64,000 nucleotides of DNA from DATGPD01 sp041398565 (GTDB lineage: Bacteria > Planctomycetota > UBA1135 > UBA2386). The stretch lies in NCBI GenBank assembly GCA_041398565.1, contig JAWKUN010000006.1, positions 709,443-773,442 on the forward strand, read 5' to 3'. Shown piece after piece: positions 1-7,823 of the stretch. The position numbers and the translations under genes are program-made. Every line of letters starts with the position of its first letter. Positions within the stretch are counted from its first letter, which is position 1. The notes under the pieces are model-generated. The model was not told the DNA's origin and ran no database searches. It saw only the letters and a list, made by a program, of their open reading frames with translations.

Positions 1-57
1 CAACCGGGGTGAGCCGGCGGGCCACCTCCACCGTTACACTCCGGCGTCGCCGCGCGT

Positions 58-2970
58 ATGGCACCTCGCACGCTTCCCCTGATCGTCGTCTTGCTCGTCG
101 CCCTCGCAGGCGGTGCCGCGTGGTTGGCGTTGTCGGGCGACAGCGCCAGCGAGATCACCACGGTCGACGACGAGTCGGAGTCGGAGACCGACACGGCCTT
201 CGCGCCGTCGCACCTCGAGACGTCGGTCGACGTGTCCGACGACCCGGGCGAACGTCTCGTCGACGATGCCGACGGCGAGCCGGTCCGCGCCGAAGTCGTG
301 TCTTACCCGACCGACTCCGACGGCCCCGTCCTCCGCGTGGTCGACGCCAACGGCGCTCCCGTGGCCGCCGCCGAGGTGTTCGCCGGAGACGCCGACGGCC
401 GATGGCGCAACGAGCGCGGTCCCGACGTCCACCACTGGGCGCAGATCCTCGAGCGAAGCACGACGGGTCGACGCACCGACGCCCGCGGCGAGGTCGCGCT
501 GCCGGCCATCCGTCGCCGCCTGCTGGTGGCCGGGCGGGCGCCGGGGCTGTTCGGGGCCGCCGTCTTGCGTGCCGACGAGGCGCAGCCGGTTCTCCAGCTC
601 GTGCCCGATCGGACCTTGCGCGTGCTGGTTCGCGGTGGCGACGGGGCGCCACTCCCCGAGGTGATGGTCGCCCTTTGCACGGACCTACGCGAGCGCTTGC
701 AGCGAGTCAGTCGCGCCACCACCGACGCCGCCGGTATCGCCGAGCTGCAGCACGTGCAGTTGTTCGAGGCGCGCTTGCCGCCGCCAAATCCGGCGCCCGA
801 AGCCGCGCAGCGGGTAGCGAACCTCGACGTGCAGCGAGCCGAAGCGGCGCTGCGCCAGCTGCGGGCCGACTTCGGCAACCGCGGTACCGGCGTCTCCGAG
901 GTCGAGCTGGTCCGGGTGCGGACGCTCGTGCGCGAGACGATGATGCAGTACCAGCAGTCGCGCCAGCGCCTCGACGAGGCACGGCGCCAGGCGAACCAGG
1001 AGCGCAGCCAGACCGAGCGCCTGCGCCGCCAGCGCGCACCGGAGACCCAGACGTGGCCGTTCGCCGACTTCGTGGTGCTGGCGGAGGTGCCTCAGGTCCA
1101 GCCGTCACTGTTGCGCTTCGCCGCCGGATCCATCCCGCGCGAAGTGGTCGAGCTGCGCCTGCCGACCACCTCGTCGCTGGTGGTCCGGGTGCTCGGACCC
1201 GACGGTGAACCGTTGCGCACGCCGTGCACGGTGATGCTTCGTCTCGACGCCAAGAGCCTGGCCGCGGGAGCAGCGCCGGCCAACTTCGCCGACCTCTGCA
1301 CCATGCGGGCCGACAAGGCGCTCGGTGCCGATCGGGTGACGTTCGCACCGCTGGGGCTGGGGTTGACGTTCGACCTGTTCGTCCGCTTCGCCGACAACGA
1401 CTTCAACTTCCAGGAGAGCGGCGTCGCCGGGCCGGCGGGCGCTACGGCGCGCGAGATCGAGCTGCACACGCCGGCTTGGTTCACGGTCTTGGCAGGCAGG
1501 CTGGTCGACACCCAGGGGCGGCCATGCGCCGGCCTCGAAACCGACCTGTTCGTCGCCGGGATGCAGGGCCGCGTCGAGGGCGAACACCTGCAGCCCGAGG
1601 CCGACGGCCGCTTCGAGCTGCCGCTGCGCCTGCGCACGCCGGCCCCGCCCTACACGCTGGAAGTGCAGGCCAACCGCGGTGAGCGCCGCTTCGGCAGGCT
1701 GATCGGCTTGCCCGAGCTGATGCACGGCAAGCGCACCGAGATCGGCGACGTCGAGCTGCGCGAGCTGCCGATCCTGGCCCAAGGCACGGTGCGCGACGAC
1801 CTCGGCCAGCCCCTGGCGCGAGCGAACGTGGTCGTGCAGGTGTTGCGCAACGAGACCTGGACCGAGGAGTCCTTCGTGCGCGACCGCACCGACGCGGAAG
1901 GCAAGTTCGTGCTCTACGGCGAGCCGCGGCCGCAGCGGCTCCGGCTGGTGGCGAGCCTGCGCCGCCACAGCACCGATGTGCGCCCGATCGACTTCGGCGC
2001 CGAGGTCGACCTGGTCTTGCAGCGCAACGGCGGCATCCTCGCGGCGGGTGTGCTGCCGGACTTCGTGCCACGCGAAGCGATCGCCGCCACCCTGGCCAGC
2101 GCCGACGGTGGCCGGCCGCGCGACATCCAGGTGCGCGGACGCCCCAACCACGGGTTCGAGCTGCGCGTCGCCGACCTCCGTCCCGGGGTCTACGACGTGA
2201 CCGTGCGGGTGCGCGGGCTGCCGCGGCCGCTGGCGCTGGCCGAGCGCGTGGTCGTGCCGCCCGGCGAGACCGTGCGCCCGGCGACCATCGACGGTCTCGA
2301 CCTGCGCGGGCGGCTCTTCGCGTTCACGATCCGCGCCGTCGACCAGGCCGGCCAGGCGATGAACGATCCGGGGTCGCCGCTCCTGGTCGAGCTGCACGAC
2401 AACGCCGGGGCACCGCGCCTCGTGCCGTTCTCGTGGCGTGGCGGACGCGTCCACCTCATCACCGACCAGCCGAGCGTCAACGTCATCGGCATGGCGTCGG
2501 GTCACCGACCGGCACGGGCGCTGCTGCAGCCGGGCGAGAGCACGCTGCGTCTGACCCGCCTGCATCCGCTCGTGCTGGAGCTGCCTGGGCTGCGCAACTT
2601 GCTGGGCCGCGACCAGGCAGCGCGGATCTCGTTGGTGTTCCAGGGCGACACGGGTGTGCCCGGCACGGACGTGCAGGCGATCGACCAGAGCAACGGCCGC
2701 AACCGCGGCTACCAGCGGGCGGCGCTCGGCAAAGCCGGCGGCGCCGTGCTGGGTGGCGAAGACCGGGTGAGCGTCGCGCTCATGTTCAACGGGCGCTACG
2801 AGATCGTCCTGCGCATCGACGGGCCGGGTGGACGCGTGTCCAAGACCATCGGCTTCGTCGATGCTGTCCTGGACGGGCCGCAGCCCATGACCGCGACCGT
2901 GTCGCCCGACCTGGGGGCGGCTCGAGACGCCCTGGCCGAGCTGCAGGCCCTGCCGCCTCGCAAGCGGTAG
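58..2970 (+). CDS. large membrane-anchored protein with carboxypeptidase-regulatory-like beta domains
   Basis: A 970-residue protein of unknown role. Residues about 5-25 are an uninterrupted hydrophobic stretch after a short basic N-terminus, so it is probably held in the membrane with the rest outside the cytoplasm. An acidic linker (about 30-60) follows. The remainder is mostly short beta-sandwich units of the carboxypeptidase-regulatory/CnaB kind, with recurring patterns such as G-x-V-x-D-x-x-G-x-P and T-D-A-x-G-x-F (for example near residues 575-620). Residues about 260-335 are rich in Arg, Gln, Glu and Leu and look like a helical or coiled-coil insert. The ATG at 58 is chosen because it starts directly before the signal anchor; no clear Shine-Dalgarno is seen. 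Such modules are common in planctomycete secreted proteins. No catalytic motif is visible. Confidence 0.8.
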   Translation: MAPRTLPLIVVLLVALAGGAAWLALSGDSASEITTVDDESESETDTAFAPSHLETSVDVSDDPGERLVDDADGEPVRAEVVSYPTDSDGPVLRVVDANGAPVAAAEVFAGDADGRWRNERGPDVHHWAQILERSTTGRRTDARGEVALPAIRRRLLVAGRAPGLFGAAVLRADEAQPVLQLVPDRTLRVLVRGGDGAPLPEVMVALCTDLRERLQRVSRATTDAAGIAELQHVQLFEARLPPPNPAPEAAQRVANLDVQRAEAALRQLRADFGNRGTGVSEVELVRVRTLVRETMMQYQQSRQRLDEARRQANQERSQTERLRRQRAPETQTWPFADFVVLAEVPQVQPSLLRFAAGSIPREVVELRLPTTSSLVVRVLGPDGEPLRTPCTVMLRLDAKSLAAGAAPANFADLCTMRADKALGADRVTFAPLGLGLTFDLFVRFADNDFNFQESGVAGPAGATAREIELHTPAWFTVLAGRLVDTQGRPCAGLETDLFVAGMQGRVEGEHLQPEADGRFELPLRLRTPAPPYTLEVQANRGERRFGRLIGLPELMHGKRTEIGDVELRELPILAQGTVRDDLGQPLARANVVVQVLRNETWTEESFVRDRTDAEGKFVLYGEPRPQRLRLVASLRRHSTDVRPIDFGAEVDLVLQRNGGILAAGVLPDFVPREAIAATLASADGGRPRDIQVRGRPNHGFELRVADLRPGVYDVTVRVRGLPRPLALAERVVVPPGETVRPATIDGLDLRGRLFAFTIRAVDQAGQAMNDPGSPLLVELHDNAGAPRLVPFSWRGGRVHLITDQPSVNVIGMASGHRPARALLQPGESTLRLTRLHPLVLELPGLRNLLGRDQAARISLVFQGDTGVPGTDVQAIDQSNGRNRGYQRAALGKAGGAVLGGEDRVSVALMFNGRYEIVLRIDGPGGRVSKTIGFVDAVLDGPQPMTATVSPDLGAARDALAELQALPPRKR

Positions 2971-3025
2971 CCGCAGCGGTTCAGCTCGACCTCGCCACCG
3001 GCCGATAACAAGGGCGGTCGAGGTC

Positions 3026-3256
3026 ATGAGCGAGCGCACCTTCGAGAGTCCGGCGGCTGCGGGCAGCGTCCTGCGAGCCGACGCGATCCGCCATGTGCCC
3101 CACGCCGCATGGCTGACGGACGGCGGTGCCACCCCGGCTGGCGCCATGACGGTCGTGCCCATCGTCGCCGACGGCCGTGTCGCCGGCATCGAGGTGCGCT
3201 GCCGGTGTGGCGAGTCGGTGCTCATCGAGTGCGTGTACGAGGACGAGCCATCATGA
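3026..3256 (+). CDS. small protein with a CxC motif, unknown function
   Basis: A 76-residue cytoplasmic-looking protein without signal peptide. The C-terminal third contains C-R-C-G-E followed by another Cys (residues about 59-68), which could bind a metal. I do not recognise the family. Its stop codon overlaps the next ATG (ATGA at 3253), so it is translationally coupled to the two following genes. A short inverted repeat (CTCGACC at 2985-2991 with GGTCGAG at 3016-3022) lies directly before the start and covers the possible ribosome-binding purines. Confidence 0.7.
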   Translation: MSERTFESPAAAGSVLRADAIRHVPHAAWLTDGGATPAGAMTVVPIVADGRVAGIEVRCRCGESVLIECVYEDEPS

Positions 3257-3774
3257 AGATGCGGATCCCCCTGCTCATCGCCGCCGCCCTGGGGTCGACG
3301 AGCTGCGCGTTCCTACGCGACCTGGCGACCCGGCCACCCGCCGAGACGCCGGTGGCGGAGCAGCACGGCTACCTGGCCAAGGACAAGGAGGCGGTGGACG
3401 ACGAACTGGGGCCGGACGAGCGCCTTCTCCTCGCCGAGTTCTCCGACACCCGCGCGGCGAAGTTGGCACTGGAGACGAAGCTCGCCGAAGCCCAAGCGAC
3501 CATCGACTCGCTGAAGAGCAACCTGCGCGCCACCGAGGAGGCGCGCGACCGCGAACGCACCGCCCACGCCGCCGCCGAGGCCGAACTCACCCGCCTGCGC
3601 ACCACGCTGCAGGATCGTGAGACCAAGATCCTCACCTTGCACCTGGAGAAGGCCAAGCTCACCCAGGACGTCCTGTCGCTCAAGATCGAGGCCGCCGAGC
3701 ACCATACCGACGTCGCCGGAGAAGCGGCGCGCACGCTCGACGCACACGCGGGACCGCTCGGAGGTCAGCGATGA
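3253..3774 (+). CDS. secreted coiled-coil protein, probable lipoprotein
   Basis: 173 residues from the ATG that overlaps the stop of the preceding gene. A basic n-region and hydrophobic core end in S-T-S-C at about residue 17, an imperfect lipobox, so lipidation is likely but not certain. From about residue 50 to 155 the protein is an almost continuous heptad-like helix (repeated Leu/Ala with Glu/Lys/Arg), as in a rod-shaped coiled coil. The stop overlaps the ATG of the next gene by four bases. A longer upstream in-frame start (3109) would place the signal peptide internally and is rejected. Confidence 0.75.
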   Translation: MKMRIPLLIAAALGSTSCAFLRDLATRPPAETPVAEQHGYLAKDKEAVDDELGPDERLLLAEFSDTRAAKLALETKLAEAQATIDSLKSNLRATEEARDRERTAHAAAEAELTRLRTTLQDRETKILTLHLEKAKLTQDVLSLKIEAAEHHTDVAGEAARTLDAHAGPLGGQR

Positions 3775-4397
3775 CACGCGCAGCGATGTTGCTCGTGTGC
3801 GGCGCTTGTCTCGGCGGCTGCCAAACGGTGCGCGCTCCGCAGAAGAAGCCGGTCGACACGTACTGGGCCGACCCGCGCGACGTCGCCAGCGTGCGCCGGA
3901 TCATGTTCCTGCCCATCGACGCCGCGCCCGGAACCAAGGCACCGACCGAGCGCATGCGCGCCGCGGTACTCGACGAGCTCGCCAAGGTGCAACGCTTCGA
4001 GATCGTGCCGCTGCCCGACAACACGGACGAAGACGAGACGATCTACCGCGCGGCCCTGCGCGGCCACCAGCCGCTCGAAGCCCTGGTGGCGCTCGGCAAG
4101 CGCTACAACGTCGACGCCGTGGTGCTCGGCACCGTCACCAGCTACCGCGCCTACCCGCCAGCACACCTGGGCCTGCGCCTGCAGATGCTGTCGCTGCACT
4201 CGGGGAAGCCCGTTTGGGCGGCGGAGGGTCTCTACGACGCGGCCGAAGAAGCCACCCTCGACGACGTGCGCCACTACGCGCGCTCGTACCTCAGCCCGGA
4301 GGCGACCATGCACGGCTACGAGATCAACCTCATCTCGCCGACGCGCTTCACGTCGTTCGTCGCCCACCGCCTGGTCGGTACCTGGCGCGACTCCTGA
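3771..4397 (+). CDS. lipoprotein of the GNA1162/CsgG-like secretion-accessory type
   Basis: 208 residues with a good lipobox (L-G-G-C at about residues 14-17), so probably an outer- or inner-membrane lipoprotein. The mature part contains an R-I-M-F-L-P-I strand, a helix, and a V-D-A-V-V-L-G-T-V strand followed by a region ending in P-V-W. This layout is typical of periplasmic CsgG/GNA1162/DUF799-like lipoproteins; the family assignment is from pattern only. It is the last gene of a three-gene overlapping operon (3026-4397) with a coiled-coil lipoprotein. The two could form one envelope assembly. Confidence 0.7.
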   Translation: MTRAAMLLVCGACLGGCQTVRAPQKKPVDTYWADPRDVASVRRIMFLPIDAAPGTKAPTERMRAAVLDELAKVQRFEIVPLPDNTDEDETIYRAALRGHQPLEALVALGKRYNVDAVVLGTVTSYRAYPPAHLGLRLQMLSLHSGKPVWAAEGLYDAAEEATLDDVRHYARSYLSPEATMHGYEINLISPTRFTSFVAHRLVGTWRDS

Positions 4398-4489
4398 GCC
4401 AGAGGTTCTCCGGTCCCGAGGGCGACCACCGGCAAGGCCGAGCAAGGAAGCCGGCTCCTTTGGATCGCGGGGCGACGAGACACATTGGG

Positions 4490-4666
4490 CTGCAAGTGCT
4501 GCGAATCCTCGCGGCGCGCGCGGAATCTCCAGGGCGTGCGATTCGTGACGGTGCCGGGTTCGCAACGCCCGAGCAGCACTGGAAGCCCCAGGCAATAGAG
4601 CGGCCTGCGGCTCTCTCTGGTCGGCGCGCAGCGCCGACTCGCACCTTTGGTGCGGCCGCAGGCTGC
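4490..4666 (-). repeat. decayed copy of repeat family Q
   Basis: Read on the plus strand it follows the same order of blocks as the copy at 34095-34277: CTGCAAG-x-GCTGCGAATC, then CGCCCGAGCAG-x-x-CTGGAAG, then CTCTGGTCGGCGC, the GCGCCGAC palindrome half, and a CTTTGGTGCGGCCGC end. The middle block has diverged strongly and the terminal CTCAG is gone, so this is an old copy. Confidence 0.65.
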
Positions 4667-4849
4667 GTTGGGAAGACGGTCTCGGCCGCTCCGAACCGGG
4701 CCCCGAGGCTCGCTGGCGGCAGCCTAGGGAACAAAAACTCCCCCACGCTAAGTTCCTTCGCATGGAGGGCTTGGAGCTCAGTGTGAAGTTTCGGCCGATG
4801 CAGCGGCTTGCCCCTTCGTCGCTCATCCGGATGGTTACAGGGGAGTGCA

Positions 4850-4870
4850 GTGCCGCCGAAGGGGCGGCAC
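4850..4870 (+). promoter_or_regulatory. hairpin in the leader of the 4898 gene
   Basis: Perfect 8-bp stem GTGCCGCC/GGCGGCAC with a five-base loop, ending 27 bases before the ATG. It is not followed by a T-run, so a leader structure or mRNA-stability element is more likely than a terminator. Confidence 0.35.
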
Positions 4871-4897
4871 CGAAGTCCTCCCCAAAAACATCCTTCC

Positions 4898-5983
4898 ATG
4901 CTGACAGACCTCCGCTTCCTCTCCGGCGTGACCGCCCTCGCGATCACCCTCCCCGTGTCCGCTCAGTTCACGTCGCCCCCCGGCGCGACCCAGGGCTCGA
5001 ACTCCGGCAACTCCTCGGTGCTCTCCACCCAGCCGTTCGCGGCGGGCACCGCCGGGCGTCGCTTCCAGTACATCGTCGGCGACATCACCGCCGGCGCGCA
5101 GACCATCTCCCAGCTGTCGCTGCAGTCGGACACCTCGACCACCTCGCTGGCGCGCAACATCGACATCCTGCTGACCATGGGGCACGCCCCCGTCGGCACC
5201 GCGCTCAGCCCGAGCACGACGTTCGCCGCCAACTACGTCAGCGGCAGCGAGACCCTGGTGCTCGACGACGGGTCCGGCGGCCACGCGCTGCAGGTCAGCC
5301 TTCCGGCGACCCCGAACGGCTTCGACGCCATCCCGATCCCGCTGAACCACAGCTTCGCCTACAACGGCACCGACGAGCTGATCGTCGACTTCGACACCAT
5401 CAACTCGACCAGCACCGGCAGCTACAGCCTGGACGTCGAGTCTGGCACCACCACGGTCTCCGTCGGCTCGTTCTCCTACAACGGCCTGGTCGGCTGCGAG
5501 CCGCAGGGCGTCGGCATCCGCCAGGACATCTTCGGCCGCACTCCGGCCTCGTCGGGTGGCATCACCACCTGCAGCCAGTACATGGACGACGGCCCCATGA
5601 ACTCGTTCGGCATCCTGTCGATCGGCTTCTCGGACCCGAACAGCAACTTCGGTGGCCTGCTGTGCGCCCCGCTGCGCGCCTACCCCGACATCGCCAACTA
5701 CTTCGTCACCACCGACGCGAACGGTGACGTCGGCAGCTCGACCAGCCCGATCCCGGTGTCGTTCCCCGACGCGCTGTCGTCGTTCACGTTCTACACCCAG
5801 TTCGTGATCGTCGACCCGCTGCGCGCCGCGCCCGAGCTGGGCGTGAGCCTGTCGGACGGCGTCAAGTTCGACATCACCCCGCCGTCGGTGCGCCCGCGCC
5901 GCATGATCTACAGCACGTCGAGCAACACGACGACCACCGGCTCGAGCAGCACGCTCTATCCGCCGGTCATGTTCTTCAACTGA
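4898..5983 (+). CDS. secreted planctomycete-type surface protein
   Basis: 361 residues. The ATG at 4898 gives a classical Sec signal peptide ending in V-S-A-Q at about residue 23. The mature protein is Ser/Thr/Gly/Asn-rich, all-beta in appearance and without catalytic motifs. It resembles the products at 29534-30589 and 60601-61704 in having a signal peptide, a first beta domain on ordered display motifs (I-x-x-L-x-x-R/Q, N-I-D-I-L-L), a Cys-poor body and a C-terminal lectin-like strand block (F-T-F-Y-T-Q-F-V-I-V-D). Function unknown; probably an exported structural or carbohydrate-binding protein. A strong terminator follows. Confidence 0.8.
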   Translation: MLTDLRFLSGVTALAITLPVSAQFTSPPGATQGSNSGNSSVLSTQPFAAGTAGRRFQYIVGDITAGAQTISQLSLQSDTSTTSLARNIDILLTMGHAPVGTALSPSTTFAANYVSGSETLVLDDGSGGHALQVSLPATPNGFDAIPIPLNHSFAYNGTDELIVDFDTINSTSTGSYSLDVESGTTTVSVGSFSYNGLVGCEPQGVGIRQDIFGRTPASSGGITTCSQYMDDGPMNSFGILSIGFSDPNSNFGGLLCAPLRAYPDIANYFVTTDANGDVGSSTSPIPVSFPDALSSFTFYTQFVIVDPLRAAPELGVSLSDGVKFDITPPSVRPRRMIYSTSSNTTTTGSSSTLYPPVMFFN

Positions 5984-6004
5984 TCCTCCGGTCGTCGACT
6001 GTGG

Positions 6005-6036
6005 AAGGCCGGCATCCCGTTCGGGGTGCCGGCCTT
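6005..6036 (+). terminator. rho-independent terminator
   Basis: A 14-bp stem (AAGGCCGGCATCCC with GGGGTGCCGGCCTT, one G-T wobble) and a GTTC tetraloop lie 22 bases after the stop of the surface-protein gene. The downstream T-tract is short (TT then GCGTTTCG). It is the clearest intrinsic terminator in the window. Confidence 0.85.
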
Positions 6037-6109
6037 TCGCGTTTCGTGGCGGGTTTCCCGGGCCTCGCACGCGCCAGCGTTCGGCCGCACGACGGCGGCG
6101 GCGGCGTGC

Positions 6110-6115
6110 TAGAGT
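6110..6115 (+). promoter_or_regulatory. possible -10 box (TAGAGT)
   Basis: TAGAGT lies 12 bases before the ATG at 6128, followed by a GC-rich discriminator and GGAG. Similar hexamers occur close to other starts in the window. No convincing -35 box is visible. Confidence 0.3.
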
Positions 6116-6127
6116 CGGAGCGGGACC

Positions 6128-7393
6128 ATGAACGAGCCCGCGGCCGACCTCCTCCTCACGCGCATCTCCCGCCGCCGCGCCTGGCGGACGCTGCTCAACG
6201 GCAGCGGCACGGCAGCGCTCGGTCTGGCGGCGCTCTACGCCGTCGCGGTCGCCGTCGCGCGCTGGCAGGTGGGCCCGACCTGGCTCGAACGGCCGCTGGT
6301 GTGGCTGGCGCTCGCAGCCGTCGCCATCCTCGTCGGCCTGCGCCGTGCCGGCTTCGGCGATCGCGTGGCGGCGGCGCGCGCACTCGATGCGCACGCTGGC
6401 TGTGACGACCTCTTTCTCACCCACGTGGCCGTGGCCGGGCACGACTCGCGGGCAGCGCTCCTGCCGGTCGTCGACGCCAGCGTGCAAGCACACGCACACA
6501 CGGTCGCCGCGAGCGAAGTCCCGGGCCCGAGCCTGCAGCCTGCCGTGCGCGGCTGGCTGGGTGCCGCCGGCCTCGTCGCGCTGGCCCTGTGGCTGTCGCC
6601 GCTCGCGAAGGGCACGCCGCTCGCGCCGGCGCGGCCACCCTCGACGACACGAGCCGAGGCACGCATCGAGGCGCTGCGCAAGCGCGAGGTCCAGGCGCCG
6701 CACTCGCCGCCGGTCGAGGCTGCACGCATGGAGCTGGCCAAGGTGGTCGCCAAGATGCAGCCCGAGCGCAAGACCGAGGTGCGTGCCGAACTGCGCACGG
6801 TCGAGAAGAAGCTCGCCGACCTGTGGCAGCAGGCCAAGCGCAACGACCCGGGCGCGCGCGGCTCCGGTGACTCGCGGCTCGGCAGCGATGACGCAGCCAA
6901 GCGCAAGCAGTGGCAGGACGACCTCAAGGCGGGCAAGGTCGACGGCCTGAAGAAGCAGCTCGAGGAGGTCGCCAAGGAGGGCAAGGCTGCCCTCGAGAAG
7001 GGCGACCCCAAGGCCAGCGAGCGCGCCCGCAGCACGGCGCGCGCGATCAAGTCCTTCGCGCGGGCTCAGGGAGCCAAGGACCTCGACGCCGCCATGTCCG
7101 AGATGCTCGAGGCACTCGGTAGCCAGGACGCTTCGGCCGAGGCCCTGGCGAAGCTCGGCGAGCGCGCCGAACTCGAACTCGACGCGCTGCGGCAGGCGGC
7201 CCAGGACCTGCAGGCGCTGGCACAGGCGCTGCGCACGCAGCAGCTCGCCGAGGCGCTCGACGGCATGGACGCGGACGTCGGCGAGTTCGACCCCGACGCG
7301 GCGCTCGAAGACTACGAGAAGGCGATGGGCGAGCGTCTCGACGAGATGCTCGAGGACCTGCCCGCCTGCGAGGACTGCGAAGGCGGGGGTTGA
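6128..7393 (+). CDS. membrane protein with long coiled-coil region, N-terminal part
   Basis: 421 residues up to TGA. Hydrophobic segments at about residues 26-45, 58-75 and 138-158 form a membrane hairpin plus a third span, with a D-A-H-A-G-C-D-D motif between them. Residues about 180-400 are charged and helical (Lys/Glu/Ala-rich, then Leu-rich heptads). The end is C-E-D-C followed by Gly-rich sequence. Proteins of this build occur in planctomycetes near BatA/DUF58-like genes; role unknown. The reading frame continues past the TGA for 136 more codons without interruption (7394-7801). The downstream piece looks like the missing C-terminus, so this may be one gene with recoding or a recent nonsense mutation. 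Start chosen for GGAG at 6117-6120. Confidence 0.7.
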   Translation: MNEPAADLLLTRISRRRAWRTLLNGSGTAALGLAALYAVAVAVARWQVGPTWLERPLVWLALAAVAILVGLRRAGFGDRVAAARALDAHAGCDDLFLTHVAVAGHDSRAALLPVVDASVQAHAHTVAASEVPGPSLQPAVRGWLGAAGLVALALWLSPLAKGTPLAPARPPSTTRAEARIEALRKREVQAPHSPPVEAARMELAKVVAKMQPERKTEVRAELRTVEKKLADLWQQAKRNDPGARGSGDSRLGSDDAAKRKQWQDDLKAGKVDGLKKQLEEVAKEGKAALEKGDPKASERARSTARAIKSFARAQGAKDLDAAMSEMLEALGSQDASAEALAKLGERAELELDALRQAAQDLQALAQALRTQQLAEALDGMDADVGEFDPDAALEDYEKAMGERLDEMLEDLPACEDCEGGG

Positions 7394-7424
7394 AGCGGCT
7401 GCGGTGGCACCGGCGTGTCCGGTG
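7391..7424 (+). promoter_or_regulatory. in-frame TGA followed by a hairpin (possible recoding site)
   Basis: TGA is codon 422. C414, C417, the TGA and C425 are spaced as CxxC-x4-[TGA]xxC, the layout of a zinc knuckle whose third Cys codon (TGC/TGT) has become TGA. A 6-bp hairpin (CACCGG 7408-7413, loop CGTGT, CCGGTG 7419-7424) starts 14 bases after the TGA, roughly where bacterial SECIS hairpins lie. Selenocysteine is only a hypothesis; a plain nonsense mutation or sequencing error explains the data too. Confidence 0.35.
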
Positions 7425-7804
7425 GCAAGGGGCGTGGCAAACTGGCTCAGGGCATGACCCGTGCCCAGTTGAAAGCGCTGGCGCGCGGCAGTTCGCAGCG
7501 CCGCGGCGCCGGCATGGGCGGCCCCGGCCAGGGGGCAGGCGGTCTCGCCGCGGAGACTCCCGACAAGGCCACCGGCTTCGTGCCGGAACGCTCGCGCGCC
7601 ATGGTCAGCGCCGGCCGGCATCTGCTCGAGATGGAGACCGAGCGCCGCGCACCCGAGGCCGGGCCGGTCACGGTCGAGCAGACCGAGGCGCTGCAGGCAC
7701 TGCGTCAGGGCGCCGCGGAGGCCATGCTGCGCGAGAGCGTGCCACAGGCGTACCACGACAGCATCCAGCGCTACTTCGACGACCTCGCGCACGGCAAGAA
7801 GTAG
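7415..7804 (+). CDS. C-terminal part of the preceding protein, or a separate small gene
   Basis: 129 residues from a GTG, in the same frame as the 6128 gene and separated from it only by the TGA at 7391 and seven sense codons. It begins with a basic Gly-rich linker, then a charged helical region, and ends in V-P-x-x-Y-H-D-S-I-Q-R-Y-F. That is a tail I associate with the C-terminus of long planctomycete membrane/coiled-coil proteins. This favours a split gene over an independent one. No obvious ribosome-binding site precedes the GTG. If expressed alone it would be a soluble basic protein. Confidence 0.5.
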   Translation: MSGGKGRGKLAQGMTRAQLKALARGSSQRRGAGMGGPGQGAGGLAAETPDKATGFVPERSRAMVSAGRHLLEMETERRAPEAGPVTVEQTEALQALRQGAAEAMLRESVPQAYHDSIQRYFDDLAHGKK

Positions 7805-7823
7805 GCTGGACCGCAGTCTCGCG

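Larger units (their letters stand above)
4398..4897. other. 500-bp intergenic region
   Basis: No convincing gene. It holds a decayed copy of repeat family Q (4490-4666) and a short perfect hairpin (4850-4870) close to the start of the next gene. Nothing else recognised. Confidence 0.6.
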
